Shown piece by piece: positions 18,484 through 28,285 of a DNA stretch of 64,000 bases. The number at the start of each line of letters is the position of its first letter. Positions within the stretch are counted from its first letter, which is position 1. The position numbers were made by a program, and so were the translations under genes. The stretch is from Pseudomonas sp. SJZ079. GTDB taxonomy: Bacteria; Pseudomonadota; Gammaproteobacteria; Pseudomonadales; Pseudomonadaceae. The notes under the pieces were generated by a model, which saw nothing but the letters and a program-made list of their open reading frames with translations, had not been told where the DNA came from and ran no database searches. The stretch is taken from assembly GCF_007993865.1 (NCBI RefSeq), contig NZ_VIUH01000011.1, positions 62,001-126,000 of the forward strand. Direction: 5' to 3'.

Positions 18484-18549
18484 GTGGGTTAGCGGCGCAA
18501 TATACGAAGCTTATGGCCGGCACGGTGCACGGGCGGCGCGTAACCCACC
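18484..18549. repeat. REP-like inverted repeat, GTGGGTTA family
   Basis: GTGGGTTAGCGGCGC at the left and GCGGCGCGTAACCCAC at the right form an inverted repeat, with a third arm GTGGGTTATGGCGCG at about 18574 in the left orientation. It is the same family as the copies at 5012-5168 and sits between hpd and hmgA. It could lower read-through between them. Confidence 0.7.
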
Positions 18550-18698
18550 AAGCCGAATCCCGGCCTACATCGTGGTGGGTTATGGCGCGTTGCGCCAGCC
18601 GGGCGCAGCTGTTGTTAACCACCTGATAGATCCGGCGCAATGGTTGAGAGGTGGGGTGGGCGGCTGCCCATTCCAGGTCGAATTGAGGAGACACCGGC

Positions 18699-19838
18699 AT
18701 GAGCCGCAAATGGATCAGCTTCCCCCTGCGTGAAGGCGAGTGCTCGCGGCAGGCGCACTGCGACTTCCCCCAGGACACCTATGAGCGCGAGATGGGCCGC
18801 GAAGGTTTTTTCGGGCCTACCGCGCACCTGCATCACAAGCACCCGCCCACCGGCTGGATCGACTGGCAGGGGCCGTTACGCCCGCACGCCTTCAACTTCA
18901 ACGATATTTCCAGCGAGCGCGATTGCCCGCTGGAGGCGCCGCTGACGTTGCACAACCGTGATATGCAGCTGCGCGTGTGGCGCACCCATGGCGCCATGCG
19001 CCACCTGGTGCGCAACGCCGATGGCGACGACCTGTTGTTCATCCATGAAGGGGCGGGGCACTTCTATTGCGACTTCGGTCACCTGGAGTACCGTGATGGC
19101 GATTACCTGGTGATCCCGCGCGGCACTGCCTGGCGTATCGAAACCCGCGAACCGACCTTCATGCTGCTGATCGAGAGCACCGATGGCGCCTATCAGTTGC
19201 CGGAAAAGGGTCTGGTCGGACCACAGGCGATCTTCGATCCGGCGGTGCTCGATCACCCGAAACTGGACGATGCCTTCAAGGCGCAGCAGGACGAGAACAC
19301 CTGGCAGCTGCGGATCAAGCGGCGCAACCAGGTCAGCACCGTGACTTACCCCTACAACCCGCTGGATGTGGTCGGCTGGCATGGCGACAACACTGTGGTG
19401 CGCCTCAACTGGCGCGACATCCGCCCGCTGATGAGCCATCGCTACCACTTGCCGCCGTCGGCGCACACCACCTTCGTCGCCAATGGCTTCGTGGTCTGCA
19501 CCTTCACCCCGCGGCCGGTGGAGAGTGATCCGGGTGCGTTGAAGGTGCCGTTCTACCACAACAACGACGACTACGACGAAGTGCTGTTCTATCACCGTGG
19601 CAACTTCTTCAGTCGCGACAACATCGAGGCCGGAATGGTCACCCTGCACCCTTGCGGCTTCCCCCATGGCCCGCACCCCAAGGCGCTGAAGAAGAGCCAG
19701 GAAAGCCCGGCGACCTTCGTCGAGGAAGTGGCGGTGATGATCGACAGCCGGCGTGCCCTGGAGATCGATCCCTCCGCTGCGCAAGTCGATGTCCCCGAAT
19801 ACGTGAACTCCTGGCGCGCGCCGGGTAAACCAGGCTGA
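18699..19838 (+). CDS. hmgA: Homogentisate 1,2-dioxygenase, short form
   Basis: The 379-residue cupin protein carries DDLLFIHEGAGHFYCDFGHL in the first cupin domain and, in the second, DYDEVLFYHRGNFFSR and LHPCGFPHGPHP. The last two provide the expected glutamate and histidine iron ligands. The enzyme opens homogentisate to maleylacetoacetate. It is shorter than the classical enzyme (about 430-440 residues) and belongs to the short bacterial branch. Placement between hpd and the fumarylacetoacetase and isomerase genes supports the call. GAGGAG precedes the ATG. No adjacent HmgR-type regulator is present. Confidence 0.88.
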   Translation: MSRKWISFPLREGECSRQAHCDFPQDTYEREMGREGFFGPTAHLHHKHPPTGWIDWQGPLRPHAFNFNDISSERDCPLEAPLTLHNRDMQLRVWRTHGAMRHLVRNADGDDLLFIHEGAGHFYCDFGHLEYRDGDYLVIPRGTAWRIETREPTFMLLIESTDGAYQLPEKGLVGPQAIFDPAVLDHPKLDDAFKAQQDENTWQLRIKRRNQVSTVTYPYNPLDVVGWHGDNTVVRLNWRDIRPLMSHRYHLPPSAHTTFVANGFVVCTFTPRPVESDPGALKVPFYHNNDDYDEVLFYHRGNFFSRDNIEAGMVTLHPCGFPHGPHPKALKKSQESPATFVEEVAVMIDSRRALEIDPSAAQVDVPEYVNSWRAPGKPG

Positions 19839-19847
19839 ACAACTCCC

Positions 19848-19917
19848 TGTAGGAGCCAGCTTGCTGGCGATGCGTTTGCTGTTGCATCTCACAGTCGCTA
19901 GCCAGCTGGCTCCTACA
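19848..19917. repeat. REP palindrome, TGTAGGAGCCAGC family
   Basis: TGTAGGAGCCAGCTTGCTGGCGA faces TCGCTAGCCAGCTGGCTCCTACA across a short centre, a classic Pseudomonas REP pair. It lies between hmgA and the fumarylacetoacetase gene. It is the only copy of this subfamily I see in the window. Confidence 0.85.
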
Positions 19918-19945
19918 ACCTGTGCTGACTTACGGAACTCTGTCT

Positions 19946-20929
19946 ATGAAACTCGCATCGTTGAATCAAGGCCGTGATGGCGTGCTGGTCGTGGTCTCCC
20001 GCGACTTGAGCCACGCGGTGAAAGTCCCGCAGATCGCCGCCACCCTGCAGGTCGCCCTGGACGACTGGGCGATCAAGCGTCCGCATCTGGAGGCCACCTA
20101 CCAGCGCCTGAATAACGGGCTCTGCGAAGACGCCTTTCTCTTCGATCAGGCCGACTGCCACAGCCCGTTGCCGCGCGCCTACCACTGGGCCGACGGCAGT
20201 GCCTACGTCAACCACGTCGAGCTGGTGCGCAAGGCGCGTGGCGCCGAGATGCCGGAGAGTTTCTGGCACGACCCGCTGATGTACCAGGGCGGCTCCGACT
20301 GCTTCATCCCGCCGCGCAGCCCGATCCGCATGGCCGACGAGGCCTGGGGCATCGACCTGGAAGCCGAACTGGCGGTGATCACCGATGACGTGCCGATGGG
20401 TGCCACCCCGGCCGAGGCGGCGCAGCACATTCAGTTGCTGATGCTGGTCAACGACGTGTCGCTGCGCAACCTGATCCCCGGTGAGCTGGCCAAGGGCTTC
20501 GGCTTCTACCAGAGCAAGCCGTCGTCGAGCTTCTCGCCGGTGGCGGTCACCCCGGACGAACTGGGCGACTGCTGGACCGGCGGTAAGGTGCACCGGCCGC
20601 TGGTGTCGCACATCAATGGCCAGTTGTTCGGCCAGCCGGATGCCGGCACCGACATGACCTTCAACTTCCCCACACTGGTGGCGCATGCCGCCAAGAGTCG
20701 GCCGCTGGGCAGCGGCACCATCATCGGTTCGGGCACAGTGTCCAACTACGACCGCAGTGCCGGGTCTTCCTGCCTGGCCGAGAAACGCATGCTGGAGATA
20801 GTCGAGCACGGCGAGGCGCAGACGCCGTTCCTCAAGTTTGGCGACCGGGTGCGTATCGAGATGTTCGATGCGCACGACAAGAGCATCTTCGGCGCCATCG
20901 ATCAGCTCGTGGAGCGCTATGAACACTGA
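19946..20929 (+). CDS. fahA: Fumarylacetoacetate hydrolase-family protein
   Basis: The 327-residue protein has the FAH fold, with the metal/active-site region WGIDLEAELAVITDD around residue 130, then NDVSLRNLIPGELAKGFGF and GSGTIIGSGTVSNYD. In this pathway it hydrolyses fumarylacetoacetate to fumarate and acetoacetate. The start MKLASLNQGRDG at 19946 is chosen because the eight codons upstream run into the REP element. It overlaps the maiA start by 11 bases, so the two are translationally linked. Confidence 0.92.
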   Translation: MKLASLNQGRDGVLVVVSRDLSHAVKVPQIAATLQVALDDWAIKRPHLEATYQRLNNGLCEDAFLFDQADCHSPLPRAYHWADGSAYVNHVELVRKARGAEMPESFWHDPLMYQGGSDCFIPPRSPIRMADEAWGIDLEAELAVITDDVPMGATPAEAAQHIQLLMLVNDVSLRNLIPGELAKGFGFYQSKPSSSFSPVAVTPDELGDCWTGGKVHRPLVSHINGQLFGQPDAGTDMTFNFPTLVAHAAKSRPLGSGTIIGSGTVSNYDRSAGSSCLAEKRMLEIVEHGEAQTPFLKFGDRVRIEMFDAHDKSIFGAIDQLVERYEH

Positions 20930-21569
20930 GCTGAAGCTCTACGGTTACTGGCGCTCCAGCGCCGCCTACCGGGTGCGCATCGCGCTGAACCTCAAGGGAC
21001 TGGCTTATCGGCAGGTGCCGGTGCACCTGGTCAAGGACGGCGGTCAGCAGCACGCGCCCGAATACCGGGCGCTGAATCCGCAGCAGCTGCTGCCGCTGCT
21101 GGTCGACGGTGAGACCAGAATCGCCCAGTCGCTGGCGATCCTCGAGTACCTCGAGGAAGTCTTCCCGGTGCCGCCCTTGTTGCCCGCCGACCCGGCGCTG
21201 CGCGCCCAGGTGCGCTCGCTGGCGCTGCATATCGCCTGCGAGGTGCATCCGCTGAACAACCTGCGCGTGCTGCAGTATTTGACCGGCGAGCTGGGTGTCG
21301 ATGACGCGGCGAAGAACACCTGGTATCGGCATTGGCTGCACACTGGCCTGACGGCGGTGGAGCAGGGCTTGGCGGTGTTCGCCGGGCGTCTGTCGCTCGG
21401 CGAGCAGCCCGGTTACCTGGAGGCCTGTTTGGTGCCCCAGGTGTACAATGCGCGCCGTTTTAACTGTGACCTCGATGCGTACCCACGCATTCTCGCTATG
21501 ACGGCGCGTTGCGAAGCCCTGGAAGCCTTTAAGCAGGCGGCTCCCGAGGCGCAAGCCGACGCCCAATAA
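20919..21569 (+). CDS. maiA: Maleylacetoacetate isomerase (zeta-class GST)
   Basis: The 216-residue protein is a glutathione transferase of the zeta class, with the signature SSAAYRVRIALNLKGL near residue 13 replacing the usual SSCSWRVRIAL. It has the thioredoxin-like glutathione site NPQQLLPLLVDGETRIAQSLAILEYLE and a helical C-terminal domain. It isomerises maleylacetoacetate to fumarylacetoacetate with glutathione. The SSCSWR cysteine and tryptophan are replaced (SSAAYR), but the first serine, the likely catalytic residue, is retained. The start ATG overlaps fahA. Confidence 0.93.
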   Translation: MNTELKLYGYWRSSAAYRVRIALNLKGLAYRQVPVHLVKDGGQQHAPEYRALNPQQLLPLLVDGETRIAQSLAILEYLEEVFPVPPLLPADPALRAQVRSLALHIACEVHPLNNLRVLQYLTGELGVDDAAKNTWYRHWLHTGLTAVEQGLAVFAGRLSLGEQPGYLEACLVPQVYNARRFNCDLDAYPRILAMTARCEALEAFKQAAPEAQADAQ

Positions 21570-21656
21570 GGTTTATCCGCCTTGTTCACTCCACTCCGCC
21601 GCACCACAAGTGCGGCGGGTTCGATCCTGTCACAGATAAAAACAAACAGGTGACGC

Positions 21657-23117
21657 ATGACCCGTGAAAAACCCAAGAACCTCTGGCTGTCGCGCTGGGG
21701 CTTCATCCTTGCTGCAACCGGCTCCGCAGTGGGCCTGGGTAATATCTGGAAATTCCCCTACATCACCGGTGAGTACGGCGGCGGCGCCTTCGTGCTGATG
21801 TACCTGGCCTGCATCCTGGCCATCGGCATTCCGGTGATGATGACCGAGATCGCCCTCGGTCGCCGTGGCCGTGGCAGTCCGATCGATGCGATTGGCCGGG
21901 TGGTCAAGGAGAACAACGGCAATCCACTGTGGAAGGCGGTGGGCGGCATGGCCATGCTCGCCGGCTTCATGATCCTGTGCTTCTACGTGGTGGTGGCGGG
22001 TTGGGCCTTCGCCTACACCTGGAAAATGCTCGACGGCTCCCTGGCCGCGACCAGCGTCGATGCGCTGGGCCAGGTGTTCGGCGAGCACAATGCCAACCCT
22101 TGGCAGCTCGGTGGTTGGAGCGTGTTGGTGGCGCTGCTGACCCTGTGGATCGTGGCCAAGGGCGTGCAGAAAGGCATCGAGAATGCGGTGCGCTGGATGA
22201 TGCCGGGTCTGGCGCTGATGTTGCTGCTGCTGGTCGGCTACGCCTTCACCAGTGGCAGCTTCGCCGCCGGTTTCGATTTCCTGTTCAGCTTCGACGCCTC
22301 GAAAATCACCGGTGAGGCCTTGCTGGCGGCCCTGGGCCATGCCTTCTTCACCCTCAGTCTGGCCTCCGGGGCGATCCTGACCTACGGCTCCTATATTCCC
22401 GATGGTCAGTCGATTGCCCGTACCACCTTCATGGTCGCCATCGCCGACACCGCCGTGGCGCTGCTCGCCGGCCTGGCGATCTTCCCGATCATCTTCGCCA
22501 ACGGCATGAGCCCGAGCGCAGGGCCGGGGTTGATCTTCATGAGCCTGCCGCTGGCCTTCCAGCAGATGCCGTTCGGCACCCTGTTCGGCGTGCTGTTCTT
22601 CGCCATGGTGTCGATTGCCGCATTGACCTCGGCGATCTCGATGATCGAGGCGACCGTCGCCTACCTCAACGAAAAGCACGGCGTCAGCCGGCTCAAGGCG
22701 GCGCTGGGCGCGGGCGCGGTGCTGCTGGTGATCAGCCTGTTGGCGATGCTTTCGTTCAACCTGCTGGAGGGCTGGACGCCACTGGGCAAGAACTTCTTCG
22801 ACTGGCTGGATTACCTGACCTCGCGCTGGATGATGCCGCTCGGCGGGATCTTCCTGGTGCTGCTGGCCGGTTACGCCTTGCGCGGCGAGATCATGCGCGA
22901 CGAGTTGAACCTGCCGCCGCTGGGCTATGCCCTGTGGTTGTTCATGGTGCGCTACGTCTGCCCGGTGCTGATCAGCATGGTGTTCCTGCATGCCCTCGGC
23001 TGGCTGGGCTTCGACCCCATCGCCAAGTGGTACTGGATCGCTGGCGCCATCGGTGCGCTCGCCGTGCTCGGCGAGCTGCTGCGGCCGCGGGTCGTGCCGG
23101 TGCTGGCCGGGCGCTGA
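21657..23117 (+). CDS. Sodium-dependent transporter, NSS/SNF family
   Basis: The 486-residue membrane protein has 11-12 hydrophobic segments and the NSS sodium-site signature GSAVGLGNIWKFPYITGEYGGG in TM1, with the unwound TM6 region FFTLSLASGAILTYGSY. NSS proteins of the LeuT fold import amino acids with sodium. Position directly after the tyrosine catabolic genes suggests an aromatic amino-acid or related substrate, which is an inference. It ends at a clear intrinsic terminator, so it is likely the last gene of the hmgA-fahA-maiA run. Confidence 0.92.
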   Translation: MTREKPKNLWLSRWGFILAATGSAVGLGNIWKFPYITGEYGGGAFVLMYLACILAIGIPVMMTEIALGRRGRGSPIDAIGRVVKENNGNPLWKAVGGMAMLAGFMILCFYVVVAGWAFAYTWKMLDGSLAATSVDALGQVFGEHNANPWQLGGWSVLVALLTLWIVAKGVQKGIENAVRWMMPGLALMLLLLVGYAFTSGSFAAGFDFLFSFDASKITGEALLAALGHAFFTLSLASGAILTYGSYIPDGQSIARTTFMVAIADTAVALLAGLAIFPIIFANGMSPSAGPGLIFMSLPLAFQQMPFGTLFGVLFFAMVSIAALTSAISMIEATVAYLNEKHGVSRLKAALGAGAVLLVISLLAMLSFNLLEGWTPLGKNFFDWLDYLTSRWMMPLGGIFLVLLAGYALRGEIMRDELNLPPLGYALWLFMVRYVCPVLISMVFLHALGWLGFDPIAKWYWIAGAIGALAVLGELLRPRVVPVLAGR

Positions 23118-23147
23118 CCCAGCGAGGTCCGAGCGACTCTCAAACCG

Positions 23148-23180
23148 AGGCGCACGTTCGCAAGGACGTGCGCCTTTTTT
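23148..23180 (+). terminator. Intrinsic terminator after the NSS transporter
   Basis: AGGCGCACGT and ACGTGCGCCT form a 10-base perfect stem with an 8-base loop, followed by six T. It closes the tyrosine catabolism transcript. Confidence 0.92.
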
Positions 23181-23460
23181 GTTTTGCTCAAATAGTTGGC
23201 GCCACATTGACGGCGAGAATCCGCCGTGCGGATGGAAGTTTTAGGCGGAAATATGCCGATTGTCGGGCCTCGCCAACCCTGGGTGCGGCGCAGGACACCA
23301 GCAAGTCGTTGCCCGCCGATGCCTCCGGGAGTGACCGGCATAGCTGGCACGGGGCTTGCCAATGTCAGTGGTTGAGATCCCGATGCCGTTGCCCGGCATG
23401 CCAGCCGATCCGTCTGCCACTGAGCAGCGGGCGGCACATAACAACAATGGAGTCGTCTTT
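23181..23460 (+). promoter_or_regulatory. Upstream region of the chemoreceptor gene, possible FliA-like promoter
   Basis: Together with the terminator, about 340 bases separate the two genes. GGAAGTTT at 23234 and GCCGATTG at 23255 resemble the -35 and -10 elements of flagellar sigma factor (FliA) promoters, which often drive chemoreceptor genes. The spacing is about two bases too long, so this is a weak call. No gene is seen. Confidence 0.25.
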
Positions 23461-25416
23461 ATGTTGCAGTCTGCTGCCCGCCTGTTCAGCGATCTGGCCG
23501 TGGCCAAGAAGCTGTCTCTTGGTTTTGCCCTGGTGCTGTTGCTCACCGCCGCCATGACCGGCGCTGGCGTGATCGCGGTCCAGGACGTGTTGGGTGGCCA
23601 TGAGCGGGTAGGTCAGCTGGTGGCGGTGAACATGGAGATTCTCCAGGCGCGTCGTTTGGAGCGTAGTTTCGCCATCGAGCCCAGCCCAGAGAGTGCCGGG
23701 CGGGTACGTGACAGCCTGGCGCAGGTGCAGACGCTGCAAGGCCAACTGGCGCAGAGCGCCGCGCCGAGCGAGCGTAAACGCTTGCAGACCATGGGCCAGG
23801 CGGTGGCTGACTACCTGAGTCAGTTCGACAGCTATGTCGATCTGCAGGACAAGGCCCGCGAGGCCCGCACGGACATGGGCAATGCCGCCGGCGAGGCGCG
23901 GGATCAGTTCGAGGTGATCGAACTGGACATGTACGACGCCGTACGCGAGTTGCGCCTGCAGGGCGACCGGCTGAAGGGCAGCGACCCGCTGACCCTGGCA
24001 GAGACCGCATCCGGCCTGAGTAAGCGCATGCTCGACCTGCGCAGCCAGGAGAGCCTGTACATCATCGATGGTTCGACCAAGGCTCTGGAGGAATGGAATT
24101 ACCTCGCCGAGGACCTGCAGGGCGTGGCGCGCAGCCTGACCGTGTGGCTCAACGAGCAGCAGAAGGGCGCGATCGAGAAGGCCTTACAGTCCCTGGATCT
24201 GTACCAGCGCTCTTTCCTCTATTACCAGCAGATCAGCGCGCAGAAGCGCACCACGGAGGGCGCGATGATCGAGCGCGCACAGGCGGTGTTCGACCTGGCC
24301 GAGGCGGCGCAGCGTAGCGCCGAGCAGAGCATGCTGGAGACCAGTGACCGCGGCTTGGCCACTCTCGCCGTCATGGGCGGGGCAGCTGTGGTGTTGGGGC
24401 TGCTGGCGGCGTTGCTGATTTCCCGTTCGATCGTCAGCCCCTTGCGTCAGGCTGTGGCCTTTGCCCAGCGCATTGCCGAGGGCGATCTGAGCCAGGACCT
24501 GGCGCAGGATCGCCGCGATGAGCCCGGACAGTTGATGGCGGCCATGCAGCGCATGACCCTGAGCCTGCGTTCCCTGGTCGGGCGTATCGGCGGCGGTGTT
24601 GGGCAGATCGCCGCGGCGGCCGAGCAACTGTCGGCGATCACTGCGCAAACCAGCGCCGGGGTGCAGACGCAGAAGCTGGAGACCGAGCAAACGGCCACCG
24701 CCATGCACCAGATGGCCGCCACCGTACAGGAGGTGGCGCAGAGCGCCGAGCAGGCTTCCCTGGCAGCGCGTAACGCCGATCAGCAAGCGCAGCAGGGCAA
24801 TCAACTGGTGCAGCAGGCGGTCAGCCAGATCGATGACTTGGCCGTGGAAGTGGAGCAGTCGGCAGCCGCGATTCAGAGCCTGAATCAGGAGAGTACGCGG
24901 ATTGGCAGCGTGCTGGAGGTGATTCGCAGCGTCGCCGAACAGACCAATTTATTAGCGCTCAACGCCGCCATCGAAGCGGCCAGGGCCGGCGAGCAAGGGC
25001 GGGGTTTTGCCGTGGTCGCCGATGAGGTCCGCGCCTTGGCGCGGCGTGCGCATGATTCGACCGAGGAGATCGAAAGCCTGATCGCCAGCTTGCAGCGCAT
25101 GGCGCAGGGGGCGGTGCAGCAGATGGACAGCAGCCGCGAGCTGACCCGGCGCACCGTCACCCTGGCCGACCAGGCGGGCGATGCTTTGGGACGCATCACC
25201 CAGGCGGTGAGCACCATCGAGCAGATGAACCAGCAGATCGCCGCTGCCGCCGAGGAGCAGAGCCTGGTGGCGGAGGGCATCAGCGAAAGCGTCACGCGGG
25301 TACGTGACATCGGCGAGCAGAGCGCCAGTGCCAGCCAGCAGACCGCGGCCTCCAGCGCCGAATTGGCGCGTTTGGGTGTCGAGTTGCAGGAGCTGGTGCG
25401 GCAGTTCCGCACCTGA
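23461..25416 (+). CDS. Methyl-accepting chemotaxis protein, probable HBM sensor
   Basis: The 651-residue protein has TM1 at about residues 18-40, a periplasmic ligand-binding region of about 258 residues (41-298), TM2 at about 299-322, a HAMP domain, and a signalling domain with the conserved hairpin tip [20 protein letters not shown] near residue 492. The size and all-helical character of the periplasmic part fit the helical bimodular (HBM) class, members of which sense organic acids or polyamines. It has no CheR-docking pentapeptide at the C-terminus. The ATG at 23461 is chosen because the upstream 35 codons are not protein-like. Confidence 0.92.
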   Translation: MLQSAARLFSDLAVAKKLSLGFALVLLLTAAMTGAGVIAVQDVLGGHERVGQLVAVNMEILQARRLERSFAIEPSPESAGRVRDSLAQVQTLQGQLAQSAAPSERKRLQTMGQAVADYLSQFDSYVDLQDKAREARTDMGNAAGEARDQFEVIELDMYDAVRELRLQGDRLKGSDPLTLAETASGLSKRMLDLRSQESLYIIDGSTKALEEWNYLAEDLQGVARSLTVWLNEQQKGAIEKALQSLDLYQRSFLYYQQISAQKRTTEGAMIERAQAVFDLAEAAQRSAEQSMLETSDRGLATLAVMGGAAVVLGLLAALLISRSIVSPLRQAVAFAQRIAEGDLSQDLAQDRRDEPGQLMAAMQRMTLSLRSLVGRIGGGVGQIAAAAEQLSAITAQTSAGVQTQKLETEQTATAMHQMAATVQEVAQSAEQASLAARNADQQAQQGNQLVQQAVSQIDDLAVEVEQSAAAIQSLNQESTRIGSVLEVIRSVAEQTNLLALNAAIEAARAGEQGRGFAVVADEVRALARRAHDSTEEIESLIASLQRMAQGAVQQMDSSRELTRRTVTLADQAGDALGRITQAVSTIEQMNQQIAAAAEEQSLVAEGISESVTRVRDIGEQSASASQQTAASSAELARLGVELQELVRQFRT

Positions 25417-25691
25417 CATACCGTCGCTCTGCTGGAATGTGCAGCCTGCTATCTGGGTCCGCCGAGGTAACGGCCACGCGACTAACCTGCTCGCGTGGCT
25501 CGCACCATGGAACCGGCGCAAGCTGTATTTCTGGACAAGGTCGATAGCCACCCGGACGACAGCCTGCCGGCGTTCATTACAGCGATTTAACCTTGCATTA
25601 ATCACCCGGCAAACCGCGCGGCGAGACAATCATTCCTGCCCCCAAGAGAAAAGCTGAGGGCGTCCCTTCCGCGATATGGAGTGATTGAATC

Positions 25692-25979
25692 ATGAAAAAG
25701 TCCTTGATCATGCTACCGGCGCTATTGGCCATGGCGATGGCGGCTACGGTTCCGGTGTTTGCCGCCACTGCGAGCGCGAAAGCCAACGAGGCGACCTGTA
25801 CCTCCCTGGAACACCAGTATGATGCCGCGGTGGCCAGCCACAGCAGCGCGAAGAACTTCAAGCAGGCACAAATGATGCGCACCGACGGCGGGACGGCTTG
25901 TAAGGCCGGCAATTTTGCCGACGGCGCTAAAAAGCTCAACGCTGCGCTGAGGGATCTGGGCGTTAAGGCGACTAAATAA
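25692..25979 (+). CDS. Small secreted protein, unknown function
   Basis: The 95-residue protein starts with a clear signal peptide (MKKSLIMLPALLAMAMAATV, cleavage likely at VFAATA). The mature part of about 70 residues has two cysteines (CTSLEHQ and GTACKAGNF) that could pair as a disulfide and is otherwise helical. GGAG lies 9 bases before the ATG. I do not recognise a named family. It is preceded by about 275 bases with no gene and converges with the sensor-kinase gene. Confidence 0.8.
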   Translation: MKKSLIMLPALLAMAMAATVPVFAATASAKANEATCTSLEHQYDAAVASHSSAKNFKQAQMMRTDGGTACKAGNFADGAKKLNAALRDLGVKATK

Positions 25980-26119
25980 GACTCTGCCACTCCGAGTCTG
26001 CTGGGCGGCGCGAAATTATTTGCCGCCCGCGGCTCGGTTCTCACGCAGGCTCCGCCTGGTATTCCGGGGCGCGTCGCAGCAAGCCTGGGAATACGCGTGG
26101 CTCCTCGACTAATTCTCGC

Positions 26120-27514
26120 TCAGGCATCCTTTGCATCCCTTTCATCCAGAGCCGGGAAGTGCAGGCTGATACGCAGGCCTGGTTGATTGTCTGCCAGGAC
26201 TAACTGAGCGTGGTGCAGGTGGGCAACGGCTGCCACCAGGCTCAAGCCCAAGCCACTGCCGGGGGTGCTGCGACTGCTGTCCAGTTGGACGAAGCGCTGG
26301 AGCACCTGCTGTCTATCCTGCGCGGCGATGCCTGGCCCTTGATCGGCCATTTCCACGCACACCCGCGAGCCCTCCAGGCGAAGTGCGCAGCGTATGACCC
26401 CGCCGCGGGGGGAAAACTTGATGGCGTTTTCCAGCAGATTGATCAGTGATTGCGCCAGCAGTTCACGATTGCCATTGATCAGCGCTGGTCCGGCGATCTC
26501 GCTGACCAGGCGCATCTGCTGTTCCTCCACAACCGGTTCGTAGAGTTCGGCGATCTCTTCCAGCAGGCGTGCGAGATCCATGGCGTCAGTTGGCACTATG
26601 CCGGCCTCGGCCCGGGCGATTTGCAGGAGTAGAGTGAAGGTGGCCAGCAGTCGGTCGACCTCTGCCAGGGCGGCGCTCAACGCCGTCCTGCAGACGTCCA
26701 CATCTGCTTCGCCCAGCAAGGTCAGTTCAATATTGCTGCGCAGCCGGGTGAGCGGCGCGCGCAAGTCGTGCGAGATGCTGTCCATGGCAGTACGCATACC
26801 GGTGGTCAGCCGTTCGATTTGCTCCAGCATGTCGTTGAGTCGCGCCGACAAGCGATCGAACTCATCGTCACGACCGCTCAACGGTATGCGTTTCGCCAAG
26901 TTGCCGGCGATTATCTCGGCGCAGGTACCGCTAATGGCATTGACCCGCGCCAGCAGCCAGCGGCTTAGGACCAGTCCGCTGAGCAGGCTCAGTGCGGCCG
27001 TCCCGCTCAACGCCCAGAGCAGGGCGCGGGCGATCAGCCGCTTGAAGTTCAGACGCTCTTCGATATCCCGCCCGACGAGCAGGCGATGCTTGCCTGGCAG
27101 GATGAACTCCCGGGCCCGGACCTGGTGTTCCGTGGCCTCGGCGCCGCGCTGCGGCACCGAAATCGCAAACCTGAGCCATGTGCCGTCGCTGTCGAGCTCC
27201 TGAGGCCAGGCGCCGATATTGCCGGCCAGAATGCTGTTGTCCGGGGCCAGTAACAAATAGAGCTCGCCACTTACGCCGGCATCGTTGGAGCGTTCCCCGA
27301 TCTCTTCGCGCAAGCCATCGATGCCGAGCTCGGTGTATTTCTCCTCTAAGGCACGTATTTCCGCGTCGATAGCCGCGTTGGTGACCTGATCGATGAGGAT
27401 GACGCTATCCAGGTAAACGAAGGAGAGCAAGAGCGCTGCCAGGGCGCCGAACAGCACCATCGCCAGCAGTGCCAGGCGAAAGGCCAGGCTGTGGGGGCGT
27501 CTAGGTCTCTTCAC
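26120..27514 (-). CDS. Two-component sensor histidine kinase
   Basis: The 464-residue protein has TM1 near residues 11-35, a periplasmic sensor of about 120 residues, TM2 near residue 165, a HAMP domain, the phospho-acceptor box MDSISHDLRAPLTRLRSN, and an ATPase domain with N-box NLLENAIKFS, G1 box DQGPGIA and G2 box SGLGLSL. It phosphorylates the response regulator encoded just upstream, with which it overlaps by 14 bases. Two GTG starts are possible (27514 and 27535); I chose the shorter, and neither has a clear ribosome-binding site because translation is probably coupled. The signal is unknown. Confidence 0.9.
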   Translation of the reverse strand: MKRPRRPHSLAFRLALLAMVLFGALAALLLSFVYLDSVILIDQVTNAAIDAEIRALEEKYTELGIDGLREEIGERSNDAGVSGELYLLLAPDNSILAGNIGAWPQELDSDGTWLRFAISVPQRGAEATEHQVRAREFILPGKHRLLVGRDIEERLNFKRLIARALLWALSGTAALSLLSGLVLSRWLLARVNAISGTCAEIIAGNLAKRIPLSGRDDEFDRLSARLNDMLEQIERLTTGMRTAMDSISHDLRAPLTRLRSNIELTLLGEADVDVCRTALSAALAEVDRLLATFTLLLQIARAEAGIVPTDAMDLARLLEEIAELYEPVVEEQQMRLVSEIAGPALINGNRELLAQSLINLLENAIKFSPRGGVIRCALRLEGSRVCVEMADQGPGIAAQDRQQVLQRFVQLDSSRSTPGSGLGLSLVAAVAHLHHAQLVLADNQPGLRISLHFPALDERDAKDA

Positions 27515-28178
27515 GCAGCATGTACCCGGCGCCACGAATGGTGTGCAGCAAGGGCTTATCGAAACCCTTGTCGATCTTCTGGCGGATACGGCTGATATGC
27601 ACGTCGATCACGTTGGTCTGCGGGTCGAAGTGATAATCCCATACCCCCTCAAGCAACATGGTCCGCGTCACCACCTGGCCGGCGTGGCGCATGAGGTATT
27701 CCAACAGCCGGAATTCCTGGCTCTTCAACGTGATGGCCAGGCCGGCGCGGCGCACATCGCGCGAGAGCAGGTTCAGTTCTAAATCGGCGACTCGTAGCGT
27801 CGTGGGGTTGCCGTCGGGTGTGGCCCGGCGCAACAGGCTATCGGCGCGTGCCAGCAACTCGGCGAAGGCAAAGGGTTTGACCAGATAGTCGTCGCCGCCT
27901 TCCTTGAGGCCGCAGACGCGATCATCGACCTGGGCCAGGGCCGAGAGAATCAGCACCGGCGTACGTACGCCGCGGCTGCGCAGGGAGCGGATCACCGATA
28001 AACCGTCCAACCCTGGCAGCATGCGGTCGGTGATGATCAGATCCAGGCCAGGTTGTGAGGCGGCGAACAGGCCGTCCACCCCATTGTCGCAATGATCCAC
28101 CGTGTAACCCTGTTCACGGAAACCCTTGGCCAGATAATTGGCGGTGGTGGGATCGTCTTCGATGATCAGCAGATGCAT
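27501..28178 (-). CDS. OmpR-family response regulator
   Basis: The 225-residue protein has a receiver domain (acidic pocket IIEDDPT near residue 5, phospho-acceptor aspartate in LIITDRMLPGLDG near residue 51, lysine in DDYLVKPFAF). It also has an OmpR/PhoB winged-helix domain ending RIRQKIDKGFDKPLLHTIRGAGYML. It binds DNA and regulates genes in response to its partner kinase encoded downstream in the same unit. The closest style is the QseB/CopR/IrlR group. Regulon unknown. Confidence 0.93.
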   Translation of the reverse strand: MHLLIIEDDPTTANYLAKGFREQGYTVDHCDNGVDGLFAASQPGLDLIITDRMLPGLDGLSVIRSLRSRGVRTPVLILSALAQVDDRVCGLKEGGDDYLVKPFAFAELLARADSLLRRATPDGNPTTLRVADLELNLLSRDVRRAGLAITLKSQEFRLLEYLMRHAGQVVTRTMLLEGVWDYHFDPQTNVIDVHISRIRQKIDKGFDKPLLHTIRGAGYMLREET

Positions 28179-28285
28179 GGCAGATGGCTAAACACCCGGA
28201 AAGAAGTGTCTTGAGAATATCAGTAGTTCGCGTTTCTGCAGGTTGATCGGCTTGGCGATTGGGTTTTTCGGCGGCCCAAAGCGGG

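Noticed and set aside
21630..23207. 525-codon minus-strand frame opposite the NSS transporter
   Set aside because: Composition is dominated by His, Gln, Arg and Gly with no domain; it mirrors the codon bias of the transporter gene.
26120..28178. Copper-resistance two-component system
   Set aside because: The pair resembles CopRS-type proteins generally, but no metal-binding motif in the sensor and no copper genes nearby support it.
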